DNA of 29,988 nucleotides. Origin: VGBO01 sp964453335. GTDB taxonomy: Bacteria > Actinomycetota > Acidimicrobiia > Acidimicrobiales > CAIXPF01. The stretch covers positions 1 through 29,988 of the forward strand of contig CAYVOK010000037.1 of NCBI GenBank assembly GCA_964453335.1. The letters run 5' to 3'. Positions 1 to 7,115 of the stretch are shown here, piece after piece (within the stretch, counting starts at the first letter, position 1; every line of letters starts with the position of its first letter). The notes under the pieces are model-generated. The model saw nothing but the letters and a program-made list of their open reading frames with translations, was not told the origin of the DNA and did no database searches. The translations under genes and the position numbers were made by a program.

Positions 1-1161
1 GCACTGCGCGGCGGGCGCGGGGAAGCGCGCGTTGGCGTGCGCGGCGGCGCCCGTCGACTCCGGCGTCCACGGCTGGTTGCGCCAGTCGGTGGCGCGGGCG
101 GGCTTGTCCTGCGTCATGCCCTCCCACCAGACGTCGCCGTCGGAGGTCAGCGCGGTGTTCGTGAAGATGCAGTTCGCGTGGAGCGTCTGCATCGCGTTGG
201 CGTTGGTCTCGTAGCTGGTGTTCGGGGCCACGCCGAAGAATCCGGCCTCCGGATTGATCGCCCAGAGCCGGCCGTCCGGTCCGAACTTCATCCAGCAGAT
301 GTCGTCGCCGACGGTCTCGGCCTTCCAGCCGGGCACGGTCGGCTCGATCATCGCGAGGTTCGTCTTGCCGCAGGCCGACGGGAACGCGGCGGCGACGTAC
401 TTCGTGCGGCCCTCGGGGTTGGTCAGCTTGAGGATCAGCATGTGCTCCGCGAGCCAGCCGTCGTCGCGCGCCATCACGCTGGCGATGCGCAGCGCGAAGC
501 ACTTCTTGCCCAGCAGCGCGTTGCCGCCGTAGCCCGAGCCGTAGCTCCAGATCTCGCGGGTCTCGGGGAAGTGGACGATGTACTTCTTCTCCGGGTTGCA
601 CGGCCACGCCACGTCGGCCTGCCCCGGCGCCAGCGGTGCGCCGACGGAGTGCACGCACGGCACCCACCGTCCGTCGCCGAGCACGTCGAGCGCGCCCTGG
701 CCCATGCGGGTCATGATCCGCATGCTCACGGCGACGTATGCGCTGTCGGTGAGCTGCACGCCGATGTGGGCGATCGGCGAACCGAGCGGACCCATCGAGA
801 ACGGCACCACGTACATCGTGCGGCCCTTCATCGCACCCGTGTAGAGAGCGGTCATCTCGGCGCGCATCTCGGCGGGGGCACGCCAGTTGTTCGTCGGCCC
901 GGCGTCGATCTGACGCTCCGAGCAGATGAAGGTGCGGTCCTCGACGCGGGCGACGTCGCCCGGGTCGGAGAGGGCGAGGTAGCTGCCCGGGCGCTTCGCC
1001 GGGTCGAGGGGCTCGAGCGTGCCGGCGTCGACGAGCTGCTGCACGAGCCGTCGGTACTCCTCGTCAGTCCCGTCGCACCACTCCACGGCGGCGGGCTGGA
1101 GGATCTCCGCCCAATCACGCACCCAGTCGAGCAGACGCTGGTTCTTCGTGGCAGCGGGCAT
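1..1161 (-). CDS. pckG: Phosphoenolpyruvate carboxykinase, GTP-type (3'-truncated by the window edge)
   Basis: The first 387 residues of a GTP-dependent PEP carboxykinase, which interconverts oxaloacetate plus GTP with PEP, CO2 and GDP in gluconeogenesis and anaplerosis. The family is about 600 residues long, so roughly the last third lies beyond the left edge. Visible landmarks are the N-terminal NQRLLDWV stretch, YVVPFSMGP near 117-125, YGSGYGGNALLGKK near 207-220, the P-loop SACGKTN at 262-268 with the reactive cysteine of the GTP class, and the metal-binding GDDICWM near 285-291. The first ATG is used; it is preceded by GAGG at a usable distance. Transcribed leftward, alone, with about 125 nt to the cold-shock-like gene. 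Identification is firm. Confidence 0.96.
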   Translation of the reverse strand, partial: MPAATKNQRLLDWVRDWAEILQPAAVEWCDGTDEEYRRLVQQLVDAGTLEPLDPAKRPGSYLALSDPGDVARVEDRTFICSERQIDAGPTNNWRAPAEMRAEMTALYTGAMKGRTMYVVPFSMGPLGSPIAHIGVQLTDSAYVAVSMRIMTRMGQGALDVLGDGRWVPCVHSVGAPLAPGQADVAWPCNPEKKYIVHFPETREIWSYGSGYGGNALLGKKCFALRIASVMARDDGWLAEHMLILKLTNPEGRTKYVAAAFPSACGKTNLAMIEPTVPGWKAETVGDDICWMKFGPDGRLWAINPEAGFFGVAPNTSYETNANAMQTLHANCIFTNTALTSDGDVWWEGMTQDKPARATDWRNQPWTPESTGAAAHANARFPAPAAQC

Positions 1162-1235
1162 GGCAACCTCGGATTCGTTCGACGCCGTTGTCGTACTCCC
1201 GCACGGGTCGGGGGGACCTGCGAGGGATGCCGGGC

Positions 1236-1241
1236 ATGGTA
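1236..1241 (-). promoter_or_regulatory. Possible -10 element for pckG
   Basis: On the minus strand the hexamer TACCAT fits the actinobacterial TAnnnT -10 and would leave a leader of about 65 nt with a GAGG ribosome site before the ATG. No convincing -35 is visible. Weak prediction. Confidence 0.3.
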
Positions 1242-1286
1242 GCAGCGTCCGCGCCGCCGGCACGGGCCGATCCGCGGTGGGAGGCG

Positions 1287-1520
1287 TCAGGCCCCGGCGC
1301 CGAACCCGGGGGTGCCCATGTCGACCTCGGAGCCGAGGCGCAGGGTGGTGGCGCGTCCGTCACCGTCGAGGTCGAACACGACCCGCTGACCCGGTCGCAC
1401 CATGCGGAAGATCGAACCGTCGAGCGCGTCGGCGGCGAGTTCCACCTCCGCGAGATCGGTGTCGCGGAGCAGGCTCCCGGTGCGGGTCCCCGGGTCGTAG
1501 GACTTGATCACGCCTTGCAC
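1287..1520 (-). CDS. Small divergent cold-shock-domain-like protein
   Basis: A 77-residue protein starting at GTG 1520. The N-terminal GVIKSYDP, the PGQRVVFDLDGDGRA segment and the length match a single cold-shock (OB) domain, a fold that binds single-stranded RNA or DNA. The two RNA-binding motifs are unlike the canonical ones: where KGFGFI (RNP1) is expected there is RTGSLL, and where VFVH (RNP2) is expected there is EVELAADAL, so the stacking aromatic residues are missing. It may have kept the fold but changed its ligand. The start is supported by a minus-strand TAGCCT hexamer 7 nt upstream (leaderless type) and by the family's usual N-terminus. Divergent from recG, 51 bp away. The fold call is fairly good; function is unknown. 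Confidence 0.75.
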   Translation of the reverse strand: MQGVIKSYDPGTRTGSLLRDTDLAEVELAADALDGSIFRMVRPGQRVVFDLDGDGRATTLRLGSEVDMGTPGFGAGA

Positions 1521-1527
1521 GCCCCGC

Positions 1528-1533
1528 AGGCTA
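1528..1533 (-). promoter_or_regulatory. -10 element, leaderless promoter of the cold-shock-like gene
   Basis: The minus strand reads TAGCCT followed by 7 nt and the GTG start. A transcript beginning 6-7 nt after the hexamer would start at or next to the start codon. No -35 is recognisable. Confidence 0.55.
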
Positions 1534-1536
1534 CCC

Positions 1537-1549
1537 GTCCCGGTGGGAC
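1537..1549. repeat. Inverted repeat centred between divergent promoters
   Basis: GTCCC-GGT-GGGAC, perfect 5-bp arms with a 3-nt spacer. It sits almost at the midpoint of the 51-bp region between the cold-shock-like gene and recG, between their two -10 candidates (1528-1533 and 1557-1562). It could be an operator serving both promoters or a chance GC palindrome. Confidence 0.35.
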
Positions 1550-1556
1550 CCCCGGG

Positions 1557-1562
1557 TAATCT
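1557..1562 (+). promoter_or_regulatory. -10 element, leaderless promoter of recG
   Basis: TAATCT, then 9 nt, then ATG 1572. There is no Shine-Dalgarno sequence in the 9 nt, so a leaderless transcript is likely. Confidence 0.5.
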
Positions 1563-1571
1563 CGCCTCGTC

Positions 1572-2057
1572 ATGGCGCAGGTGCGGCCCGCCGAGCCCTC
1601 CCCGGCACCCGGTGGCAGTGGTCCCCTCACCGTCCCGGAACTCGACGCGATGGGCGTCGACCGGTTGCGCGGCGTCGGCCCCCGCCGCCTCGAGGCGATG
1701 GGCGAGGTGGGGATTGGGTCGCTGTGGGACCTGCTCACCCACTACCCGCGTCGCTACGTCGACCGCAGCCGTCAGGCGCTCGTGCGCGACCTGCGGATCG
1801 GCGAGGAGGCGATGGTCCTCGTCCGCATCGGCGCCGCGTCGACGCGCCGGTCGGGACGGCGGGCGATCACGACCGTGTCGACCGTCGACGGCGCGGGTGA
1901 CCGGTTGCGGCTCACGTTCTTCAACCAGCCCTGGCGTGAACGTCAGCTCGCCGAGGGCACCGAGGCGGTGGTGTTCGGCCGGCTCGAGCGGTTCCGTGAC
2001 GTCGCCGGGATGACCGCACCCGTCGTCGACCTCGTCGGTGACCGGACCGGCCGCATC
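1572..2057 (+). CDS. recG: ATP-dependent DNA helicase RecG, N-terminal part (interrupted by assembly gap)
   Basis: The first 162 residues of RecG, the helicase that reverses stalled forks and processes branched intermediates. It has the helix-hairpin-helix-like MGVDRLRGVGPRRLEAM near 27-43, LTHYPRRYVDRS near 55-66 typical of the RecG N-terminus, and the beginning of the wedge (OB) domain with RLRLTFFNQPW near 111-121 and VVFGRLERF near 134-142. The reading frame runs into the N block at 2058. It resumes in a different apparent frame at 2158, which reflects the arbitrary 100-N gap rather than a mutation. ATG 1572 is the only start near a promoter-like hexamer. Confidence 0.93.
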
Positions 2058-2157
2058 NNNNNNNNNNNNNNNNNNNNNNNNNNNNNNNNNNNNNNNNNNN
2101 NNNNNNNNNNNNNNNNNNNNNNNNNNNNNNNNNNNNNNNNNNNNNNNNNNNNNNNNN
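2058..2157. other. Assembly gap of 100 N inside recG
   Basis: Exactly 100 N, the conventional placeholder for a gap of unknown size. Both sides are recG, but their frames differ by one if the gap were really 100 nt. From the usual distance between the wedge domain and the Q motif of RecG, about 100 residues (near 300 nt) are missing. Confidence 0.97.
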
Positions 2158-3519
2158 CAGTTGCTCGCCGGCCTCCCGTTCCCGCTCACCGGTGCGCAGC
2201 GCCGGGTGATCGCCGAGATCGGCGCCGACCTCGCCCGCCCGGTGCCGATGCACCGGCTGCTGCAGGGCGACGTCGGTGCCGGCAAGACGGTGGTGGCGGT
2301 GGTTGCGATGCTCGGGGCGGTCGACTCGGGGAACCAGGCGTTGCTCATGGTGCCGACCGAGGTGCTCGCCGAACAGCACGCTGCCGCGGTCCGCCGGATG
2401 GTCGAGGGGCTGACCGTGGACGACCCGTCGACGCTCGCCGGGTCCCGCCCGCTGCGGGTGGATCTGCTGACGAATCGCACCTCCGCCCCCGAACGCCGCC
2501 GCATCCTCGCCGGGCTCGCCTCAGGTGACGTCGAGATCGTCGTCGGGACCCACGCGCTCATCGGGGATGCGGTCACGGTCGCCCGGCCCGGTGTCGTCGT
2601 GGTCGACGAGCAGCACCGCTTCGGTGTCGAACAGCGTGCGGCGCTGCTGCGCCGGTCCGCCGACGACACGGTGCCCGACGTGTTGGTGATGACGGCCACA
2701 CCGATCCCGCGGACCGCGGCGATGACCGTCTACGGCGACCTCGACGTGTCCGTGCTCGACGAGTTGCCGCCCGGTCGGACACCGATCCGGACGACCTGGG
2801 CCCGTACCCCCGCCGAGGTGGCCGCCGCATGGGCGACCGTGCGCGCCGCGGTCGCCGCGGGTCGCCAGGCCTACGTGGTCACCCCGCTCGTGGAGGACTC
2901 CGAGAAGTCCGAGATCGCCTCCGCGGAACGCACCCGCACCGAACTCGCCGAGGACGAACTGCTCGGTCTGCGCGTCGGGCTCTTGCACGGCCGGGTGCCG
3001 GCGGCGGACCGCGCGAACGTGATGGACGACTTCCGGCTCGGTCGGATCGACGTGCTCGTCGCGACGACGGTCATCGAGGTCGGCGTCGACGTCCCGAACG
3101 CGACGGTCGTGGTGATCCTCGACGCGGACCGGTTCGGGATCGCTCAACTCCACCAGCTCCGCGGGCGGGTCGGTCGCGGGGTGCACGCGTCGACCTGCAT
3201 CCTCGTTGCCACCGACGGCGACAACGCCACGGCCGCCGCCCGCCTCGAGGCGCTCGTGCGCTCCACCGACGGGTTCGAACTCGCCGAGGTCGACCTCGAA
3301 CTACGCGGGGAGGGCACGGTCATGGGGGAGCGGCAGAAAGGGCGCAGCGATCTGAAGCTCGCGTCGCTGCGCCGCGACCGGGCGCTCGTGGAGCTCGCCC
3401 GTGAGGTCGCGGGCGAGCTCGTCGGTCCGGCGGGCGAGCTCACCGCGATCCCGCTCCTCGCCGAGGAGGTCGCCCACACGCTCGGTGACGAGGCAGTCGA
3501 CTTCCTCGCCAAGTCCTGA
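2158..3519 (+). CDS. recG: ATP-dependent DNA helicase RecG, helicase part (after assembly gap)
   Basis: The C-terminal 453 residues of RecG. It begins at the Q-motif region LPFPLTGAQRRV, then motif I GDVGAGKT, motif Ia VPTEVLAEQH, motif II DEQHRFG (the RecG-type DEQH box), motif III MTATPIPRT, motif IV near LHGRVPAADR, motif V ATTVIEVGVDVPNAT and motif VI QLHQLRGRVGRG. The C-terminal FELAEVDLELRGEGTVMG is the TRG motif region that couples ATP hydrolysis to branch migration. All helicase motifs are intact. With the 162-residue front part and about 100 missing residues the protein would be near 715 residues, normal for actinobacteria. rsmD follows after 20 nt. Confidence 0.95.
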   Translation, partial: QLLAGLPFPLTGAQRRVIAEIGADLARPVPMHRLLQGDVGAGKTVVAVVAMLGAVDSGNQALLMVPTEVLAEQHAAAVRRMVEGLTVDDPSTLAGSRPLRVDLLTNRTSAPERRRILAGLASGDVEIVVGTHALIGDAVTVARPGVVVVDEQHRFGVEQRAALLRRSADDTVPDVLVMTATPIPRTAAMTVYGDLDVSVLDELPPGRTPIRTTWARTPAEVAAAWATVRAAVAAGRQAYVVTPLVEDSEKSEIASAERTRTELAEDELLGLRVGLLHGRVPAADRANVMDDFRLGRIDVLVATTVIEVGVDVPNATVVVILDADRFGIAQLHQLRGRVGRGVHASTCILVATDGDNATAAARLEALVRSTDGFELAEVDLELRGEGTVMGERQKGRSDLKLASLRRDRALVELAREVAGELVGPAGELTAIPLLAEEVAHTLGDEAVDFLAKS

Positions 3520-3527
3520 CGGCGGTC

Positions 3528-3533
3528 TACCGT
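3528..3533 (+). promoter_or_regulatory. -10 element, leaderless promoter of rsmD
   Basis: TACCGT, then 6 nt, then GTG 3540, in the 20-nt space after the recG stop. No Shine-Dalgarno is seen there. Confidence 0.4.
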
Positions 3534-3539
3534 CGCGCC

Positions 3540-4055
3540 GTGCGCGTCATCGCCGGATCCGCCCGTGGTCGCCCGCTCGTCGCGCCGACCGGGTCGACGA
3601 CCCGCCCCACGCTCGACCGGGTGCGGGAGGCGATGTTCAACGCACTCGGCAGCCTTGGCCCGCTCGCCGGAGCGACGGTGGTCGACCTGTTCGCCGGCAG
3701 CGGCGCGCTCGGTGTCGAGGCGTTGTCGCGGGGGGCGGCGTGGGCCACGTTCTGCGACGTCGACGCAGCCGCCCGGCGGGCGGTCACGGCGAACCTCGAG
3801 GCCACCGGCTTCACGGACCGGGCGACGGTGTTGGCGGTCGACGCCCTCGTGCACGCGGCGGCGGCCGATCCCGTCGACGTGGCGTTCTGCGACCCGCCGC
3901 ACCGGTTCGACCGGTGGGACGAGCTCTTCGGGGTTGTGCGGGCCGGCGTGGTGGTGATCGAGTCCGACCGGGCGGTCGAACCCCCCGAGCCGTGGGTGGT
4001 CGTCCGGTCCAAGCGGTACGGCGGTACCGTGGTGACGTTCGTCCGGCATCGGTGA
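3540..4055 (+). CDS. rsmD: 16S rRNA (guanine(966)-N2)-methyltransferase RsmD
   Basis: A 171-residue SAM-dependent methyltransferase that modifies G966 of 16S rRNA in the 30S subunit. Landmarks are the family N-terminus MRVIAGSARGRPL, RPTLDRVREAMFNAL near 23-37, the SAM-binding motif I DLFAGSGALGVEAL near 49-62, and the catalytic DPPH near 118-121, where many members have DPPF or DPPY. The start is GTG 3540, giving the standard N-terminus directly. The stop overlaps an alternative GTG of coaD. The rsmD-coaD pairing is widely conserved. Confidence 0.93.
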   Translation: MRVIAGSARGRPLVAPTGSTTRPTLDRVREAMFNALGSLGPLAGATVVDLFAGSGALGVEALSRGAAWATFCDVDAAARRAVTANLEATGFTDRATVLAVDALVHAAAADPVDVAFCDPPHRFDRWDELFGVVRAGVVVIESDRAVEPPEPWVVVRSKRYGGTVVTFVRHR

Positions 4056-4087
4056 CCGGGCGGCCGGACGAGCGGACCGAGGAGACG

Positions 4088-4579
4088 GTGGCGACCGCAC
4101 TGGTACCCGGAAGTTTCAACCCCGTGCACCTCGGCCACGTCCGCATCGTCGAGACGGTCGCGGCGGCGGTGGAGCGCGTCGTCGTCGCCGCAGTGGGGAA
4201 CCCGAACAAGCCGTCGGAGCTGTTCGACCTCGACCGTCGTGCGGCACTGCTCTCTGCGTCGCTCGACCACCTGCCGAACGTCGAGGTGACCACCGGCGGC
4301 CCGGGTCTCGTGGTCGACCTCGCCCGGCGGGTCGGTGCGACCGTGCTGGCGAAGGGCATCCGCGGCGTCGCCGACCTCGAGAACGAGACGCAGATGGCGC
4401 ACATGAACCTCGCCATGGCGGGGATCCACACGATCTTCGTGCCGACGGCGCAGGAGTACGCCCACCTGTCGTCGACGCTCATCCGTGAGATCTGGCGCCT
4501 CGGCGGTAACGTGTCCTCGATGGTCCCGGCCCCCGTACTCCGGGCGCTGGCCGAACTGCAGGAGCCCCCCCGCTCGTGA
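4088..4579 (+). CDS. coaD: Pantetheine-phosphate adenylyltransferase CoaD
   Basis: A 163-residue nucleotidyltransferase that makes dephospho-CoA from 4'-phosphopantetheine and ATP, the penultimate step of CoA synthesis. It shows the N-terminal nucleotide-binding PGSFNPVHLGH (family GSFDP-x-TxGH) and the C-terminal LSSTLIREI motif (family ISSTxIR). AKGIRGVADLENETQMAHMN matches the substrate-binding region. The start is taken as GTG 4088 because it places the motif at residue 7 and has GAGGAG at 4079-4084, although the spacing is short. GTG 4052, overlapping the rsmD stop, would add 12 residues and cannot be excluded. CoaD supplies the CoA later used to charge the acyl carrier protein encoded downstream. 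Confidence 0.93.
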   Translation: MATALVPGSFNPVHLGHVRIVETVAAAVERVVVAAVGNPNKPSELFDLDRRAALLSASLDHLPNVEVTTGGPGLVVDLARRVGATVLAKGIRGVADLENETQMAHMNLAMAGIHTIFVPTAQEYAHLSSTLIREIWRLGGNVSSMVPAPVLRALAELQEPPRS

Positions 4580-5163
4580 CCGATGTCGACGATCCAGGCC
4601 CCGAGGACGACCTCACGGACATCACGGAGCCGCCGCTCACCGCCACCGAGGAGGCGATCCGCCGGGTCGTCGAACTGGTGGAGACGGCGCGTCCGGTTCC
4701 GCTGTCGACCTCGGCGATGATCAACCGCGAGGAGATCCTCGCCCTTCTCGACGAGGCGCTCGAGAACTTCCCGCGTGAGATGCGCGAGTCGCGGTGGCTG
4801 CTGAAGGAGCGCACCGACTTCCTCGCGAAGGCCCGCAGTGAGGCCGAGGACCTGATCGTGCGGGCCCGCGCCCGGGTCGAGCAGATGGTGCAGCGCAGCG
4901 AGGTCGTGCGTGAGGCCGACCGGCGTGCCCGGCAGATCCTCGACGCCGCCGATGCGGAGTCGCGGCGGCTGTTGCTCGAGACCGACGACTTCTGCGACCG
5001 CAAGCTCGGCAGCTTCGAGATCCTGCTCGAGCGCACGGCGAAGCTCGTGCAGCAGGGTCGGGAGAAGCTGCAGATCGCGTCGGAGGAACTGCACGGCGAC
5101 GACGCCGCGGACGCCGCCGAGGCGGTCGACGAGGGTGCGTTCTTCGACCAGGACCGTTCCTGA
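4576..5163 (+). CDS. SepIVA/DivIVA-like coiled-coil protein
   Basis: A 195-residue acidic protein that starts at GTG 4576, overlapping the coaD stop by 4 nt (GTGA), so translation is probably coupled. After a 40-residue disordered acidic leader comes PLSTSAMINREEILALLDEA near 41-60, resembling the membrane-associated N-terminal region of the actinobacterial DivIVA-like family. It is followed by a long charged helical region (about 65-180) with FLAKARSEAEDLIVRARARV and READRRARQILDAADAES, typical of coiled coils. Mycobacterial SepIVA, an essential septation and cell-elongation factor, lies in the same place before the DUF177 gene, rnc and fpg. Orthology is inferred from position and architecture. 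Automated pipelines may call such proteins ATP synthase subunit B-like because of the helix. Confidence 0.75.
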   Translation: MTDVDDPGPEDDLTDITEPPLTATEEAIRRVVELVETARPVPLSTSAMINREEILALLDEALENFPREMRESRWLLKERTDFLAKARSEAEDLIVRARARVEQMVQRSEVVREADRRARQILDAADAESRRLLLETDDFCDRKLGSFEILLERTAKLVQQGREKLQIASEELHGDDAADAAEAVDEGAFFDQDRS

Positions 5164-5173
5164 CGATCCTCCG

Positions 5174-5722
5174 GTGAGCGCCGAGCAGGACGTCCCGGTG
5201 GGGGAGCCGACGGTCGTGGTCGGCGTCACCCGGATCCTCGGGCGCAGTGGCGCCCGGATGCCTGTGCGCCGCCCGGTCGGTCTCGGCGGTCTCGCGGTCG
5301 GCGGTTGCACGCTGCCGGCCGACCGCCCGGTCGAGGTCTCCCTCGACCTCGAGTGCGACGGGTCGTCGATCGTGGCGACCGGTTCGGTGCACGTCGTCGC
5401 CGACGGCGAGTGCCGCCGCTGCCTCGAGCCGTTCCCCGTGCCCGTCGACGTGCCGGTGCGCGAGGTGTTCGAGCGGCGGCCGACCGAGGGCGAGACGTAC
5501 CCGATCGAGGGGGAGACGGTCGACCTCGTGCCCGTCGTGCGCGACGCCGTGCTGCTCGCCCTCCCGCTCGCCCCGCTGTGCCGTCCCGACTGTCCGGGTC
5601 CTGCGCCGGACCTGTTCCCGACCCGTCTCGGCGACGACGACGAGGCGGTGCCCGAGGCCGACGAGACCCCGGCCCCCGACCCGCGTTGGGCGGCACTCGC
5701 CGAGCTCCGACTCGACGACTGA
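5174..5722 (+). CDS. DUF177 / YceD family protein
   Basis: A 182-residue protein of the DUF177 (YceD) family, which is associated with large-subunit ribosomal or 23S rRNA accumulation in bacteria and plastids. It shows the diagnostic ECRRCLEPF near 79-87 and a second cysteine pair in LCRPDCPG near 134-141, suggesting a bound zinc. The C-terminus DPRWAALAELR is the conserved tail that usually precedes rpmF. GTG 5174 is used, 10 nt after the previous stop. No clear Shine-Dalgarno is visible, so a slightly later start is possible. The DUF177-rpmF-plsX order is one of the most conserved in bacteria and supports the call. Confidence 0.88.
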   Translation: MSAEQDVPVGEPTVVVGVTRILGRSGARMPVRRPVGLGGLAVGGCTLPADRPVEVSLDLECDGSSIVATGSVHVVADGECRRCLEPFPVPVDVPVREVFERRPTEGETYPIEGETVDLVPVVRDAVLLALPLAPLCRPDCPGPAPDLFPTRLGDDDEAVPEADETPAPDPRWAALAELRLDD

Positions 5723-5754
5723 GCCGTCGGGTCGCTCCGGGGGCGGCCACCCGC

Positions 5755-5760
5755 TACGCT
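5755..5760 (+). promoter_or_regulatory. Probable -10 element upstream of rpmF
   Basis: TACGCT lies in the 94-nt DUF177-rpmF intergenic region, leaving a leader of about 50 nt that ends with GAGGGA (5802-5807) 9 nt before the rpmF ATG. It could give rpmF-plsX-acpP their own transcript in addition to read-through. Confidence 0.4.
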
Positions 5761-5816
5761 TGCGCCCTCGTGTCCGGCGTACCGGGCACACACGCCCACC
5801 CGAGGGACAGATCGCG

Positions 5817-5996
5817 ATGCCGGTTCCGAAGAAGAAGACCTCCAAGGCGAAGACCCGCAGCCGCCGCGCCGCCGCGTGGACGCTCGACGTCCCGCCCCGC
5901 AGCACCTGCCCCCGTTGCAGCGCCGCCAAGCTGCCCCACGTCGTGTGCCGCTCCTGCGGCTGGTACGGCGGGCGCCAGGCGATCGAGGTCGGCTGA
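5817..5996 (+). CDS. rpmF: 50S ribosomal protein L32
   Basis: A 59-residue L32. The N-terminus MPVPKKKTSKAKTRSRRAAW-like sequence is diagnostic. The zinc-ribbon form is present, with CPRC near 32-35 and CRSC near 46-49, so this is the zinc-dependent paralogue type. The start ATG has GAGGGA 9 nt upstream. It precedes plsX, the usual rpmF-plsX junction linking ribosome and phospholipid synthesis. Confidence 0.97.
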   Translation: MPVPKKKTSKAKTRSRRAAAWTLDVPPRSTCPRCSAAKLPHVVCRSCGWYGGRQAIEVG

Positions 5997-6027
5997 GGCG
6001 TTCGGCGTCGGGAGGGCCGGGCCCGCC

Positions 6028-7074
6028 GTGTCGTTCGTCGAACAGTTCCCCCAGCTCGCCGGCGCGGTCGAACGTGCCGGACACCTGCCCGTCGCGCTCG
6101 ACGCGATGGGTGGCGACCACGCGCCCGGTGAGATCGTGCGCGGGGCGCGCATCGCGTTCGAGGAACGCGGGATCCCCGTCGTGCTCGTCGGCCGCCCCGA
6201 CGACCTCGGCGACGTCGGACCCCTGCCCGTCGTCCCCGCGTCGGAGGTCATCGCGATGGACGCCGACCCGGGGGCGAGCGTCCGGAAGATGAAGGACTCC
6301 TCGCTCGTGCGGGCCGCCGAGGCGGTGCGCGACGGGCGGGCCGCCGCGATGGTGAGCGCCGGGAACACCGGCGCGGCGATGGCGGCGTCGCTCCTGCGGA
6401 TGGGCCGGATCCCTGGGATCAACCGGCCGGCGATCGCCATCCCGATCCACTCGCCGGGCGGTGCGCCGACCGTCCTCCTCGACGCCGGTGCGAACGCCGA
6501 GTGCCAGCCCGAGTGGCTCGTGCAGTTCGCCATGATGGGCGCCGTCTACGCCCGGCTCTGCTACGGGATCGCACAGCCCCGCGTCGGGCTCATGTCCATC
6601 GGCGAAGAGGACGTGAAGGGCGACCCGCTCGTCAAGGCGACCCACAACCTGCTCGTGACCGACCCGACGTGGGCCACCGCGGCGGGGGCGACCTTCGTCG
6701 GCAACATCGAGGGCCGCGACCTCATGACCCTCGGGGTCGACGTCGCGGTGACCGACGGGTTCACCGGCAATGTGATCCTCAAGGCGATGGAGGGGATGCT
6801 CACCGGCATCATGCGCACCCTCGAGCTCGACGCACCCGCCGACGCGGTCGCTGCCGTCCTCCCCACGCTCACCGCGCTCGCCCCCGAACACACGGGCGGC
6901 GGGATGCTCCTCGGGGTGCGCGGCGTGTCGATCATCAGCCACGGTTCGTCCCACGCCCCGGCGGTCGTGAACGCCATCGTGCGGGCCGTCGAGATGGTCC
7001 GCAACGGGGCCGTGGACGCCCTGCGGGCGGTGGCGGCCGCGACGGTCGCCGACAGCGACGTCGACGGCGGCTAG
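6028..7074 (+). CDS. plsX: Phosphate acyltransferase PlsX
   Basis: A 348-residue enzyme that converts acyl-ACP to acyl-phosphate, the acyl donor for glycerol-3-phosphate acylation in membrane phospholipid synthesis; it works peripherally at the membrane. Landmarks are VALDAMGGDHAPGEIVRGA near 22-40, MVSAGNTGAAMAASL near 109-123, PTVLLDAGANAEC near 149-161, VGLMSIGEEDVKG near 184-196, FVGNIEGRD near 219-227, and VTDGFTGNVILK near 237-248. The start GTG 6028 is preceded by GGAGG at 6011-6015, a long spacing; no other conventional start is close. It is followed by acpP, which encodes its substrate carrier. Confidence 0.95.
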   Translation: MSFVEQFPQLAGAVERAGHLPVALDAMGGDHAPGEIVRGARIAFEERGIPVVLVGRPDDLGDVGPLPVVPASEVIAMDADPGASVRKMKDSSLVRAAEAVRDGRAAAMVSAGNTGAAMAASLLRMGRIPGINRPAIAIPIHSPGGAPTVLLDAGANAECQPEWLVQFAMMGAVYARLCYGIAQPRVGLMSIGEEDVKGDPLVKATHNLLVTDPTWATAAGATFVGNIEGRDLMTLGVDVAVTDGFTGNVILKAMEGMLTGIMRTLELDAPADAVAAVLPTLTALAPEHTGGGMLLGVRGVSIISHGSSHAPAVVNAIVRAVEMVRNGAVDALRAVAAATVADSDVDGG

Positions 7075-7077
7075 GTT
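7072..7077 (+). promoter_or_regulatory. Possible -10 element for acpP overlapping the plsX stop
   Basis: TAGGTT, whose first three bases are the plsX stop codon. It would give acpP a leader of about 33 nt carrying AGGAG at 7106-7110. The same hexamer occurs before smc. Confidence 0.35.
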
Positions 7078-7115
7078 TCCGCCCGGACACCCGCCATCGA
7101 CGACCAGGAGCACCC

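Noticed and set aside
37..1242. A 401-codon plus-strand frame over the PEP carboxykinase gene
   Set aside because: Antisense shadow; the minus-strand frame has all PEPCK motifs.
2038..2157. recG as a frameshifted pseudogene
   Set aside because: The frame difference lies across a placeholder gap of unknown size; all helicase motifs after it are intact.
4721..5929. A minus-strand 402-codon frame opposite the DivIVA-like, DUF177 and rpmF genes
   Set aside because: It crosses three well-supported plus-strand genes and lacks motifs.
3811..7113. An 1100-codon minus-strand frame across coaD to plsX
   Set aside because: It runs antisense to several certain genes in different frames and has a low-complexity product.
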